Assembly: GCF_902364945.1 (NCBI RefSeq)
Contig: NZ_CABJFS010000001.1
Span: forward strand, 248,001-312,000
DNA: 64,000 nucleotides
Origin: Collinsella aerofaciens
GTDB taxonomy: Bacteria > Actinomycetota > Coriobacteriia > Coriobacteriales > Coriobacteriaceae
Direction of reading: 5' to 3'
The translations under genes were made by a program, and so were the position numbers. This document shows positions 1-15,679 of this stretch, piece by piece. The first letter of the stretch is position 1, and each line of letters opens with the position of its first letter. The notes beneath the pieces were generated by a model, which did no database searches, was not told the DNA's origin, and worked only from the letters and a program-made list of their open reading frames with translations.

Positions 1-4
1 GGGG

Positions 5-145
5 CGGATCCCCGGCCCGGGCGGCACAGGGGTTAAGTTTGCTGCTCTACAGTCCTGGCTCGCACGGAGGCCACATTAAGTGGCCTCCGGCTCGTGCGGA
101 ACTCGCGACAAACTTAACCCCTGTGCCGCCCGGGCCGGGGATCCG
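5..145. repeat. Nested long palindrome, conserved core, copy 1
   Basis: Arms 5-41 and 109-145 are perfect reverse complements (37 bp). Between them, 51-100 is a core with its own hairpin: a 10-bp stem at 65-74 and 80-89 around the loop ATTAA. The same core recurs at 13036-13085, where the flanking arms are a different sequence but again perfectly self-complementary. No coding potential is credible here; an open frame from 80 to 337 is the palindrome read through. It lies beyond the 3' end of the anti-sigma gene. Function unknown. Confidence 0.85.
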
Positions 146-193
146 ACGTGCTCGTCGGGGCAACGTTCTCTACTAAAAAGGGGGCAAGTCTAT

Positions 194-244
194 ACCTGCC
201 AAAAAGGGACAGGTTTATTTTGGTCGGTTTTATCTGGGAAAACG
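194..244 (+). repeat. Dispersed palindromic repeat R1, copy 1
   Basis: About 50 bp built on a CCTGCCAAAAAGGGACAGG left part and a TTTTGGTCGGTTTTATCTGG right part; the ends are partly complementary, giving a hairpin. Near-identical copies lie at 32874-32924 (same strand) and 2003-2043 (opposite strand). All are intergenic. Confidence 0.8.
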
Positions 245-330
245 CCGCTCTTCACGGTGATCCGCATCCATTTGCCACGTTCTTCCGAGAATCAGACAAA
301 TAGCGTTCAATCTAACCGTCCATATAACGC

Positions 331-364
331 AAAATAGGCCGCTTTCCCTCTTGGGAAGCGGCCT
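331..364 (-). terminator. Intrinsic terminator after anti-sigma gene
   Basis: Hairpin with AGGCCGCTT and AAGCGGCCT arms, followed on the minus strand by a TTTT tract. It sits just past the stop of the minus-strand anti-sigma gene and ends that two-gene operon. Confidence 0.8.
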
Positions 365-369
365 AGACC

Positions 370-1446
370 TTACGAATAGACGATGGTAAAGGGTACTTTC
401 GTTTCGGTCTCCCCCGTTGATGTGTACCTCGCGCCCTCGAGGGTTACCGAGACCACTTGATCGACATCAATCAACTTCGTTGGCACCCAAATGTTCTCTC
501 CGCTATTGCGTGCCATCGAAACATAGAAATTGTACGCCCCTGCGTCGTCATCTTCGATAATCTGCTCCGATCCATCCTTGTAGCTGACGGTCAGTTTATG
601 ATCAACTGCTTCATAGCCCAGATCATCGATGTGCGTCTGGATGGAAAACGGGCTGATCTCGAGAGGCGAGTCGTCGGAGCGGAGCTCCTTTGTATCGACG
701 TGCGCTCCGACGTTAAACTCTGGCGTCGATACCTCGATCACCTTCGCATCCTCACCTTTGCCCTCCGTCCAACTGATATTCCAGGTGACCGCATGTCGTA
801 AATCTCGATCGCGATTCCAAGATGCAAAGTACATCGTGCCGTTAATGACCGTGTCGCTTGATGTGTCTTTATCAATGGTGCAGCGTGTATCAGCCCATTC
901 CTCGCCGAAGTTCATGCTGGGTGTACTGACGCCCCCTTCTTCTTCACCATAGAGAACAAGTTCGCCAAGCTCTGCCGCCGGCTTGTAGTAGTTAACGCCA
1001 TTCGGATTGGACAATGTAAACGTCACAGCACCGCAACCGTTCTCGTCGATTGCCATCTCATGAATGTCGAGCGTATAGCCGTTGCCCTCGACGGACAGAT
1101 TGACCTTCTGGACTGCACCCTCCAGGCTTTGGGGCGCGATACCACCACCAAACTCTCTGGTGTAGGTATATTTCGTCCCCGACGAGCCGCCATTTGTCCA
1201 GGTAACGGACTCTCCGTTGCCATGGTTTCCCCAGGCAGAGGCAAAATAACTGGAATTGACAACAGCGTAGGCGACCCCTCCGGTCGCCAGCACTCCGGCA
1301 AGACATCCGATTACGGCAACATACAGAGGCTTCGCGTGACCCTTTCGGCGAAGCGGCTCGCCAGCAGCGGCATAAAGAACACGGTCAGCAAGATCGCTAT
1401 CGGCTTGGACGGACTCGAAGGCCTGCTTGATCTGGTTGGATTTCAC
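370..1446 (-). CDS. Membrane-anchored anti-sigma factor, DUF4179-like
   Basis: 358 residues. A basic cytoplasmic N-terminus of about 40 residues is followed by one membrane segment (about 41-64, AVIGCLAGVLATGGVAYAVV) and a long extracytoplasmic domain rich in beta-prone stretches, the layout of DUF4179/RsgI-like anti-sigma proteins. It starts at GTG 1446 behind AGGAGG six bases upstream. The start lies inside the 3' end of the upstream ECF sigma gene (50-bp overlap), which implies translational coupling. Expected role (inferred): hold the sigma factor at the membrane until an envelope signal. The sensor ligand cannot be read from the sequence. A second pair of the same design is at 36930-38601. 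Confidence 0.7.
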   Translation of the reverse strand: MKSNQIKQAFESVQADSDLADRVLYAAAGEPLRRKGHAKPLYVAVIGCLAGVLATGGVAYAVVNSSYFASAWGNHGNGESVTWTNGGSSGTKYTYTREFGGGIAPQSLEGAVQKVNLSVEGNGYTLDIHEMAIDENGCGAVTFTLSNPNGVNYYKPAAELGELVLYGEEEGGVSTPSMNFGEEWADTRCTIDKDTSSDTVINGTMYFASWNRDRDLRHAVTWNISWTEGKGEDAKVIEVSTPEFNVGAHVDTKELRSDDSPLEISPFSIQTHIDDLGYEAVDHKLTVSYKDGSEQIIEDDDAGAYNFYVSMARNSGENIWVPTKLIDVDQVVSVTLEGARYTSTGETETKVPFTIVYS

Positions 1447-1915
1447 GGTCGCCCTCCTCTAGGATGAACTTGAGCTTCGATCTGCCGCGAGCTAAACGCG
1501 TTCGAACGGTCGCGGCTGGCACATGCAGTAACTCGGCAATTTCTGAAGTCGAGAAGCCCAGATAGTAATAGAGCACGATAGGAATACGGAATCGCTCCGG
1601 AAGTCGCATAACGTCTGACAGGACCGCCTTGGTCTCCTCCTGCGCCGTCGAAAGCGAATCGGCCAGATTCTCAATATCCTCCACGCGCCTCCACGGCTTT
1701 CGAAAGAGAGATTTACATTCATTGATCGTGACCCGGATAAGCCATCGACGAAGATGCTCCCAGTTTTCAAATTGCGCGTCGCTTTTGAGCAACTTAAGAA
1801 AGACGTCTTGAGCGACATCGTCGGCGTCAGCGCGATCACGCAGATACGTCAATGCGATCCGAAACACGACATCCCGGTGGTCTTCGACCGCCTGTCTAAA
1901 AGCTTGTTCTTCCAT
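1397..1915 (-). CDS. ECF-type RNA polymerase sigma factor
   Basis: 172 residues from ATG 1915, which has GGGAGG five bases upstream; an in-frame GTG at 1921 overlaps that Shine-Dalgarno and is rejected. Region 2 is seen near residues 10-75 (DADDVAQDVFLKLL, then WLIRVTINECKSLFRKP) and region 4 near 105-160 (LPERFRIPIVLYYYLGFST, then EIAELLHVPAATVRTRLARG, the recognition helix-turn-helix). Region 3 is absent, as in group 4 sigma factors. It is co-transcribed with, and overlaps, the anti-sigma gene. Such pairs usually activate their own promoter; no promoter was confirmed. Confidence 0.88.
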   Translation of the reverse strand: MEEQAFRQAVEDHRDVVFRIALTYLRDRADADDVAQDVFLKLLKSDAQFENWEHLRRWLIRVTINECKSLFRKPWRRVEDIENLADSLSTAQEETKAVLSDVMRLPERFRIPIVLYYYLGFSTSEIAELLHVPAATVRTRLARGRSKLKFILEEGDREIQPDQAGLRVRPSR

Positions 1916-2002
1916 AATCACCTCCCGGTGACATTAATGGTTCTCGATGAGGCCCTCACCATAGATACGCTCTGGCCGGACGAAATGTTTCAAATTCAAG
2001 CA

Positions 2003-2043
2003 GGAAAAACCTACCAAAATATACCTGTCCCTTTTTTGGCAAG
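2003..2043 (-). repeat. Dispersed palindromic repeat R1, copy 2
   Basis: Minus-strand copy of the element at 194-244: read in reverse it gives TTGCCAAAAAAGGGACAGG, then ATATTTTGGTAGGTTTTTCC. It lies between the sigma gene's upstream side and the rpoC terminator. No gene is seen in 1916-2226. Confidence 0.75.
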
Positions 2044-2082
2044 GGATCAACGGAACGCAACAGGTTGAGCATACGCAAGCGA

Positions 2083-2182
2083 GCGGCCCCCAGAGCGTAC
2101 AAGGTGGCATGAAAAAGGCAGGGCATTGACCTTTTGGTCATGCCCTGCCTTTTGAATGACAGATTGTAGCTCTGGGGGCCGC
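2083..2182 (-). terminator. Terminator of the rpoBC operon inside a larger palindrome
   Basis: An inner hairpin at about 2111-2154 (arms AAAAGGCAGGGCAT and ATGCCCTGCCTTTT) is followed on the minus strand by T residues and suits rho-independent termination after rpoC. It is enclosed by a perfect 14-bp outer inverted repeat, 2083-2096 and 2169-2182 (GCGGCCCCCAGAGC and its complement). A further hairpin at 2199-2220 lies directly after the rpoC stop but has no T tract. Confidence 0.75.
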
Positions 2183-2226
2183 GCAGCGACGGAGGTCGCC
2201 GCCGTTCGTTAGAACGGCGGAACTAG

Positions 2227-6705
<4,479 letters not shown>

Positions 6706-6711
6706 AGTCAA

Positions 6712-10203
<3,492 letters not shown>

Positions 10204-10276
10204 CAGGTTTTTCCTCCTTCACGGAAATGCTCGGTGGGTTGGCGAGGCATAGCTTCGCCAGTTATCGCAACCTAAT

Positions 10277-10304
10277 AGTTTATCAGGTACCGACCGTTGG
10301 GCAA
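10277..10304 (-). promoter_or_regulatory. Candidate rpoB promoter
   Basis: On the minus strand TTGCCC (10304-10299) and TAAACT (10282-10277) are 16 bp apart, about 75 bp upstream of the rpoB start. A terminator separates galU from this point, so a dedicated promoter is expected. The hexamers are imperfect. Confidence 0.4.
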
Positions 10305-10436
10305 GAAAAGCCTTGACGCGATTGAGTTTTTGGAGTAGCAAAGTTTTTCGGCAGAAAATATGCAGGTAGATGTATGTGTATCGAACATCTGTTCATATAT
10401 TTTCTGTGAACAGAGGGCCGGCAATCGCAGCTCTTA

Positions 10437-10471
10437 TAAAAAACGGGCGCGAACCGAGGTCCACGCCCGTA
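10437..10471 (-). terminator. Terminator after galU
   Basis: Stem ACGGGCG/CGCCCGT with the minus-strand tract TTTTTT directly after it, 20 bases past the galU stop. It isolates galU from rpoB. Confidence 0.85.
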
Positions 10472-10490
10472 AATGTCGATGCCCGAAGGC

Positions 10491-11399
10491 TTACTTGCGC
10501 ATCAATCCGCCGCGCTCGTCGATGGCGTCCCAGAAGGCATCGGCAAAGCGGGGGTCGCTTGCAGCCATGAGGGCGTTGGTGGCCATCCAGCCAGAGGGAG
10601 TGCCGGTGTCGTAGCCCGACAGCGGGTCGATGACGACGGCGTACATGGCCTCGCGGTCGAGCGAACGGGCCATGGCGTCGGTGAGTTGGATCTCGCCGCC
10701 CTTGCCGGCCTGCTGATCTGCCAGCAGGTCCATGACCAGCGGGCTCAGCAGGTAGCGACCGACGATGTACAGGTTGGACGGAGCAGCCTCGGGAGCGGGC
10801 TTCTCGACCAGACCGCCGATGCGCCAGACAGCGCCCGGCTCGGCATCGGCAACGTCCTCGGCGCCCTCGAGCGAACCGACGCGCTCGCCGGCGATAACAC
10901 CGTAGCGGCTGACTTCCTCGGGTGAGCAAGCAGCGACGGCGATAACCGAAGCGCCACCGTGCTCCTTGGAAACGGCGAGCATCTTGTCGCAGATGTCGCG
11001 GTTAGGCACAACGTAGTCGCCCAGAAGAACCAAGAAGTTCTCCCCTGCCACGGCGTCGGCAGCAGAGCGGATAGCATGGCCGAGGCCCTTGGGCTCGTAC
11101 TGATAACGGAAGTCGACCGGCATACCGCCAGCGTGGGCGACGGCATCGGCATAGGCGTTCTTGCCGCGCTCGCGCAACAGGTTCTCGAGCGAACGGTCGG
11201 GCTGGAAGTAGTTCAGCAGCTCGGGCTTGCCGGGCGAGGTAACGATGATGGCGTCGTCGACCTCCTCGGGGTCGAGTGCCTCCTCGACGACATACTGGAT
11301 GACCGGCTTGTCGAGCACCGGCAGCATCTCTTTGGGCGTGCACTTGGTGCCAGGCAGAAAACGCGTGCCAAGACCGGCGGCGGGGATGATTGCCTTCAT
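10491..11399 (-). CDS. galU: UTP-glucose-1-phosphate uridylyltransferase
   Basis: 302 residues. Makes UDP-glucose from UTP and glucose-1-phosphate for cell-wall and exopolysaccharide synthesis. The N-terminal nucleotide-binding signature AAGLGTRFLPGTKCTPKEML is at residues 6-25; further hallmarks are KPVIQYVVEEA, the EPKGLGHAI loop and VVIDPLSGYDTGTP near the C-terminus. The start is ATG 11399 (MKAIIPAAG) behind AAAGGA; the open frame extends 28 codons further but that extension has no family similarity. It lies between rplL and rpoB on the same strand, with terminators on both sides, so it is probably a monocistronic insertion into the ribosomal/polymerase block. Confidence 0.95.
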   Translation of the reverse strand: MKAIIPAAGLGTRFLPGTKCTPKEMLPVLDKPVIQYVVEEALDPEEVDDAIIVTSPGKPELLNYFQPDRSLENLLRERGKNAYADAVAHAGGMPVDFRYQYEPKGLGHAIRSAADAVAGENFLVLLGDYVVPNRDICDKMLAVSKEHGGASVIAVAACSPEEVSRYGVIAGERVGSLEGAEDVADAEPGAVWRIGGLVEKPAPEAAPSNLYIVGRYLLSPLVMDLLADQQAGKGGEIQLTDAMARSLDREAMYAVVIDPLSGYDTGTPSGWMATNALMAASDPRFADAFWDAIDERGGLMRK

Positions 11400-11644
11400 G
11401 TTATTCAAAGATCCTTTCGCAGGCGCAAAAGCGCCCCGTGCGTGCGGCGCACAGCCGCAGACCAAATTGCGATACCCAAGCATCTTACCGCTGGAACTAT
11501 ATGTCGCTACAAGGCAGAGACAATTCTTCAGCAGGTCAACGCAAATTATTGCTCGAATGGTGCAATTTTATTGCCCAACGACAGGGCACCCGATACGACG
11601 CAAATCACAGAACATGGCAGTTTGAGCAACCGATGCCGAGGGGC

Positions 11645-11686
11645 CAAAAAACAAAAAAGACGGGGCTCGCAATGCGAACCCCGTCT
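11645..11686 (-). terminator. Terminator after rplL
   Basis: Stem AGACGGGG/CCCCGTCT closing on TCGCA/TGCGA, followed on the minus strand by TTTTTTG and TTTTTTGG. It ends the rplJ-rplL transcript. The rest of 11400-11713 holds the galU upstream region; no further gene is seen there. Confidence 0.9.
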
Positions 11687-11713
11687 GCAAAGAAATCTGG
11701 CGAGAAAGCCTGA

Positions 11714-12091
11714 TTACTTGAGGGTGACAGCAGCGCCAGCAGCCTCGAGCTTCTCCTTGGCAGCCTCGGCGTCCTCCTTCTTGGCACCCTCGAGAACAGC
11801 CTTGGGAGCGCCCTCGACGACCTCCTTGGCCTCCTTCAGGCCAAGGTTGGTGAGCTCACGGACGGCCTTGATGACCTGGATCTTGTTGTCGCCGAAGCCC
11901 TCGAGCACGACGTCAAACTCGGTCTTCTCCTCGGCCTCAGCAGCGCCAGCAGCGGGAGCGGCGACAACAGCGGCAGGAGCAGCGGCGGAAACGCCGAAGG
12001 TGTCCTCGATAGCCTTGACGAGCTCGGAAGCCTCGAGAAGGGTCATTTCCTTAAGAGCATCGATGATCTCATCGGTGGTAAGCTTAGCCAT
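11714..12091 (-). CDS. rplL: 50S ribosomal protein L7/L12
   Basis: 125 residues from ATG 12091 (MAKLTTDEI). The acidic stalk protein recruits translation factors. The N-terminal dimerisation domain ([20 protein letters not shown]) is followed by an Ala-rich hinge at about 40-55 and the C-terminal factor-binding domain ([20 protein letters not shown] and [20 protein letters not shown]). It is about 100 bases downstream of rplJ in one operon. Earlier in-frame starts add only unrelated residues. Confidence 0.97.
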   Translation of the reverse strand: MAKLTTDEIIDALKEMTLLEASELVKAIEDTFGVSAAAPAAVVAAPAAGAAEAEEKTEFDVVLEGFGDNKIQVIKAVRELTNLGLKEAKEVVEGAPKAVLEGAKKEDAEAAKEKLEAAGAAVTLK

Positions 12092-12193
12092 TTCTAAGTC
12101 CTTTCGGTTTCCGTGTCTGTGCACGGAGATCAGTTAAAACACGGCGCGAATGCGCCAGGGGTGCGGCGTTGCCGCCGCGGGTGAAAACAGCGA

Positions 12194-12715
12194 CTAGGCT
12201 GCCTTCTGCTCGGAGACCTGCTGGATCGAACGAGCGAGACCAGAGGAAACGCCGTTGACGCAGACAGCAATGTCGCGAGCGAAACCGGAGATGAGACCGG
12301 CGATCTGACCGAGAAGCTGATCCTTGGTGGGCAGCTCGGCGATAGCCTTAACATCATCAGCGGAAACGGCCTTGCCGTCGGAGATACCACCCTTGATCTC
12401 AAGGACGCCCTTGGACTTAGCGGAGAAGTCCTTAAGGGCCTTAGCGGCCTCGACCGGCTCGGTCTCGTAGAACACATAAGCGACGGGGCCGGCGAGGATC
12501 TCGTCGATCTCGGGCTGCTCCTGGTTCTTGAGAGCGATCTTGACCAGGTTGTTCTTGTAGACCTTCATCTCGGCGCCGCACTCGCGAAGCTGATGACGCA
12601 GCTCCTGAGCCTGCTTAACCGTCAGACCGTTGTAGTTGACGACGAACAGACCGGCGTTCTCGGCGATACGGGACTCGATCTCTGCAACCTTGTCGATTTT
12701 GTACTGCTGGGGCAT
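12194..12715 (-). CDS. rplJ: 50S ribosomal protein L10
   Basis: 173 residues, ATG with GGAGG eight bases upstream. L10 anchors L12 dimers to the stalk base. Landmarks: the N-terminal rRNA-binding part (residues 1-100, VVNYNGLTVKQAQELRHQLR and MKVYKNNLVKIAL), VAYVFYETEPVEAAKAL, and the C-terminal helix that holds L12 dimers. It is preceded by a long untranslated leader with an attenuator hairpin, as expected for autogenous control by the L10-L12 complex. Confidence 0.97.
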   Translation of the reverse strand: MPQQYKIDKVAEIESRIAENAGLFVVNYNGLTVKQAQELRHQLRECGAEMKVYKNNLVKIALKNQEQPEIDEILAGPVAYVFYETEPVEAAKALKDFSAKSKGVLEIKGGISDGKAVSADDVKAIAELPTKDQLLGQIAGLISGFARDIAVCVNGVSSGLARSIQQVSEQKAA

Positions 12716-12931
12716 AAATTACACCTCCTCGAATTCTTTCCGGGCACGGTCCGCCACAAGGACGTGACGGGGGCATGTCCAAAAAGAAAGCCCCCGCGCT
12801 GCATGAGCGACGGGGGCGAGAAGACATATCTACTCGACCACCTCGGCTGGCGGGATATCCCATTAAGCTCGCGGGCGATGCCCGTTTGCACCGGCTGTCT
12901 CTGGCAGCGGATTCGTGCGTGAACCGAAAGT
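12716..12931 (-). promoter_or_regulatory. Putative L10 leader with attenuator
   Basis: About 210 bases of untranslated leader between the promoter and rplJ. It contains a strong terminator-like hairpin at 12776-12818 (stem GCCCCCG/CGGGGGC then minus-strand TTTCTTTTT). Known rplJL leaders bind L10(L12)4 to control readthrough. The hairpin is seen directly; the L10-binding fold is inferred from position and not verified. Confidence 0.6.
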
Positions 12932-12960
12932 ATTATGGCGGGGACCCCGGCGTCGGTCAA
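12932..12960 (-). promoter_or_regulatory. rplJL promoter
   Basis: Minus strand TTGACC (12960-12955) and CATAAT (12937-12932), spaced 17 bp. The -35 box overlaps the outermost arm of the nested palindrome at 12957-13159. Confidence 0.6.
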
Positions 12961-13159
12961 CGGGCGCGAGGATTCGTCCACAAACCCTGCATACGCTCCG
13001 GCCCGAGGGGACGGGTCGAGATTTTCGCTCGGTCAAGTCCTGGCTCGCACGAAGGCCACATTAAGTGGCCTTCGGCTCGTGCGGAATCTACGAAAATCTC
13101 GACCCGTCCCCTCGGGCCGGAGCTGCAGTAACTTTGCGGCGAATCCTCGTGTCCGTTGA
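12957..13159. repeat. Nested long palindrome, conserved core, copy 2
   Basis: Perfect 33-bp arms lie at 12995-13027 and 13091-13123. Outside them, 12957-12976 and 13140-13159 are complementary with two mismatches. The core at 13036-13085 matches the core at 51-100 almost base for base; the inner stem differs by paired changes (GGAGG/CCTCC there, GAAGG/CCTTC here), so pairing is preserved. The arms share no sequence with copy 1. It fills the gap between the rplJ promoter and the aminotransferase gene; no gene is seen. Confidence 0.88.
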
Positions 13160-13218
13160 GCGGCGCGCCCCACTCACAATCCTTAAGTCGGTGGGCTGAT
13201 GTGTTGCGTCCCTGGTGG

Positions 13219-14355
13219 CTATAGAGTTGAGACGAAGGTGGACAGGCGGCGGAGGCCTTCGTCTAGGTCTTTGTCGGAGACGCAGTAGCTTAGGCGGATG
13301 TGGCCTTCGGTGCCGAAGCAGTTTCCGGGAACTAGGGCTACGTTGGCCTCTTTGATGGCTTTGATGCAGAAGTCTTCGCTTGTTAGGTCGAACTGCTTAA
13401 TGCTGGGGAAGGCGTAGAAGGCGCCTGCCGGTTCTACTACGTCGAGGCCCATGGCGTTTAAGGCTGCGAGCACGCGTTCGCGGCGGGCTCGGTAGACTTT
13501 GAGCATGGGGGTTGGGTCGACGGTCAGGGCTCGGGCTGCGGCGTCCATTTCGAAGGAGACAGCACTCGATACTAAGTATTGGTGAGCCTTTGCGATCTCG
13601 GCGATGACGGGGGCTGCGGCTGCGAGCCAGCCCAAGCGCCAGCCGGTCATGGCCCAGGGCTTGGAGAAGCTCTCGATGACTACCGTCTGCTCGCGCAGTT
13701 CTGGGTGTCGCTGGGCAAAGCGCTCGTAGCCATCCACATAGACCAGACGGTTGTACACGTCGTCGCAGACCACGTAGATGCCCGCCTGCTCCGCCACGTG
13801 CGCCACGGCGTCGAGCGAAGCCGCGTTGAGGATGCAGCCCGTGGGGTTGTTGGGCGAGCAGATGACGATGGCTTTGGTCGCCGGCGTCACGCAAGCACGA
13901 AGTGCGTCTTCGTCAATCTGAAATTGCGCAGGCTCCGTATCCAAAAAGACCGCCTTGGCATGGTTGGCCACGACGATGCTCTCGTACAGGCCAAAGGCCG
14001 GCGTGGGGATAATGACCTCGTCGCCGGGGTTGAGCATAGCCATGAATGTTGCCGACAGGGCCTCGGTCGCGCCGTCGGTTAGGATGACCTCGTCGGCCGA
14101 AAACGCCAGGCCCGCGTCATCCATATATTTGGACAGTGCATCACGCAGGGCGGGGCGACCGTTGTTGGGCGGATAGTGCGTGTCACCGCGGTCCAGCGCG
14201 GCGGTCACCTCGGCGCTAATCACATCGGGCGTGGGAAAATCGGGCTCGCCGAGCGCAAGCGCGATGCACCCCGGGTGCTGGGCGGCGAGCGCGTTGATCC
14301 GGCGGATACCGGAGGGCTTGAGCGTGGCAAGCGAGGTATTCATGGGCAGTCGCAT
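13219..14355 (-). CDS. PLP-dependent aminotransferase, class I/II
   Basis: 378 residues, fold-type I aminotransferase of the AspC/PatA subgroup. Seen in order: the substrate-loop region GEPDFPTPDVI (about 36-46), NNGRPALRDALS, SPNNPTGCILNAASLDAV (about 170), the tyrosine-containing VCDDVYNRLVY, the Schiff-base lysine in SFSKPWAMTGWRLGWL (about 230) and the substrate-carboxylate arginine in HIRLSYC near the end. Likely transfers amino groups between an amino acid (aspartate, alanine or aromatic) and 2-oxoglutarate; the exact substrate cannot be told. ATG 14355 follows GAAAGGA by five bases. It stands divergent from the next gene. Confidence 0.85.
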   Translation of the reverse strand: MRLPMNTSLATLKPSGIRRINALAAQHPGCIALALGEPDFPTPDVISAEVTAALDRGDTHYPPNNGRPALRDALSKYMDDAGLAFSADEVILTDGATEALSATFMAMLNPGDEVIIPTPAFGLYESIVVANHAKAVFLDTEPAQFQIDEDALRACVTPATKAIVICSPNNPTGCILNAASLDAVAHVAEQAGIYVVCDDVYNRLVYVDGYERFAQRHPELREQTVVIESFSKPWAMTGWRLGWLAAAAPVIAEIAKAHQYLVSSAVSFEMDAAARALTVDPTPMLKVYRARRERVLAALNAMGLDVVEPAGAFYAFPSIKQFDLTSEDFCIKAIKEANVALVPGNCFGTEGHIRLSYCVSDKDLDEGLRRLSTFVSTL

Positions 14356-14448
14356 GGCGTTCCTTTCGTAAGGGTTGCACTAGGATAGCGCGGCGGGGCG
14401 CCGCCAGACGGTGTAACCTAAACGGAAACGAGCCGGAAAGGAGATGGC

Positions 14449-15111
14449 ATGGAGACGACCGCGCGTAGCGACGTACCAAAAACACTGCAAACCATTGCGT
14501 ATATCAGCATTCCCAATAGCGCCGATCTTGAGTTTTTGCTTTGGGACCTGCAGGATGCCATCGCCGCCTATGCACAGCTTTCCGGCACTGCACTCCCCCG
14601 CCCAGTCGACTTGAAGGCAAATGACGCCGGCAGCGTTGCCGATGGCATCGTGCTGGCCATTGAAGATATGGCTGACGATGAGACGTTGACAGCCATCGAG
14701 CAGGCGCTTGAGCGCTTTGGCAGTACGGGAACGCGTGTCTACGCCGTGATTAGAGCCGCACAACAGGGCGCTGAGCAGGCGCGTGGGACCGCCGTTCGCT
14801 TGCACAAGGCATGCGAGCGCCATGACCAATTGTGGTGTGGCGGCGTTGCCATCTGCGCCGGCAGCGGCATCGCAGCGCTTCGCCATTCCCCACGCATGGG
14901 ACTCTTGCGGCGACCATTTTCGGAAGCGATGGATAAGCTTGTGGGCGCTGTGCGCATGGGCTGCTCCGTCGAGCATGCACAGCGACTTGGCGGCGGCAAT
15001 GCCGCCAACGTCGACGCCGACGGCATGGTTTGCGCCGAGCCAGCCGTGCCCGCGCCGGTCTGGCGAGGCGTTCTGAAACACCTCGGCGCCCACACTCAAT
15101 CAATAATCTAA
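14449..15111 (+). CDS. Uncharacterised protein, possibly flavodoxin-like
   Basis: 220 residues, ATG behind AAAGGAGA. The C-terminal half (a VYAVIRAAQQGAEQAR strand-helix, then LWCGGVAICAGSGIAAL) resembles the C-terminal part of NADPH-dependent FMN reductase or flavodoxin-fold proteins of gut anaerobes, in which a GGGxGIGAG-like stretch follows a conserved tryptophan. The N-terminal half is divergent, and a phosphate-binding loop typical of flavodoxins is not obvious. No signal peptide or membrane segment. It converges on the DNA glycosylase gene with a single base between stops. The flavodoxin assignment is tentative. Confidence 0.5.
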   Translation: METTARSDVPKTLQTIAYISIPNSADLEFLLWDLQDAIAAYAQLSGTALPRPVDLKANDAGSVADGIVLAIEDMADDETLTAIEQALERFGSTGTRVYAVIRAAQQGAEQARGTAVRLHKACERHDQLWCGGVAICAGSGIAALRHSPRMGLLRRPFSEAMDKLVGAVRMGCSVEHAQRLGGGNAANVDADGMVCAEPAVPAPVWRGVLKHLGAHTQSII

Positions 15112-15112
15112 A

Positions 15113-15676
15113 TTAATGAGCTGCCCAGTCAACGGCTTCACTCCAACGCTCGACAAGCCGCTCCAAACGCCACGCCGCGTTGGCAGGACTTGTCGAGGGC
15201 AGGACGATGGCGGGCAGCCCCGTCCGATCTTGCAAGTAGCGTTTGTAGAGTCGCCCTGCCGTGCCGCCGTTACAGACAACGGCCTCGATCGGCGCGGCAT
15301 CGGTAATGCACTCGATATGTGCCGGCACAACGTTGCGAATGCTCGCGTCACTCGAGCCCTTAATGTCGCAGCCCTCAATCACATCCCACAGGGCTACGCC
15401 GCCGTTCAGCAGCATGGATCGCTTGGCGGCAATCGAGGCGTCGAGCGTCGCAGGCTCGCTGCCTGCCAAAGGGTCGCCCTCGTTGGGCGGCACGGGCACA
15501 CCGAGACACGCGGCCATCACGCGCCAAAAGCGATTCTGAGGGTTGCCGTAATAAAAGGCATTGGCGCGCGAAAGCACCGAGGGAAACGACCCCAGCACCA
15601 AAACGCGCGAGTGCTGGTCGAACACGGGCTCAAACCCATGCTCAATATGTTGATAGCCCACGTCGGACGCAGCCAT
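15113..15676 (-). CDS. DNA-deoxyinosine glycosylase, UDG superfamily
   Basis: 187 residues. The N-terminal motif LVLGSFPSVLSRANAFYYG, with NPQNRFWRVM next to it, and the C-terminal LPSTSPANA are the signatures of family 6 uracil-DNA glycosylase relatives, which excise hypoxanthine from deaminated DNA in base excision repair. Central ALWDVIEGCDIKGSSDASI fits the same family. Length is normal for the family. The start ATG 15676 lies three bases after the amylase stop, so the two genes are likely co-transcribed, an unexpected functional pairing. Confidence 0.85.
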   Translation of the reverse strand: MAASDVGYQHIEHGFEPVFDQHSRVLVLGSFPSVLSRANAFYYGNPQNRFWRVMAACLGVPVPPNEGDPLAGSEPATLDASIAAKRSMLLNGGVALWDVIEGCDIKGSSDASIRNVVPAHIECITDAAPIEAVVCNGGTAGRLYKRYLQDRTGLPAIVLPSTSPANAAWRLERLVERWSEAVDWAAH

Positions 15677-15679
15677 GGC

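Noticed and set aside
80..337. 85-codon open frame
   Set aside because: It reads through the nested palindrome and repeat R1; no coding signature.
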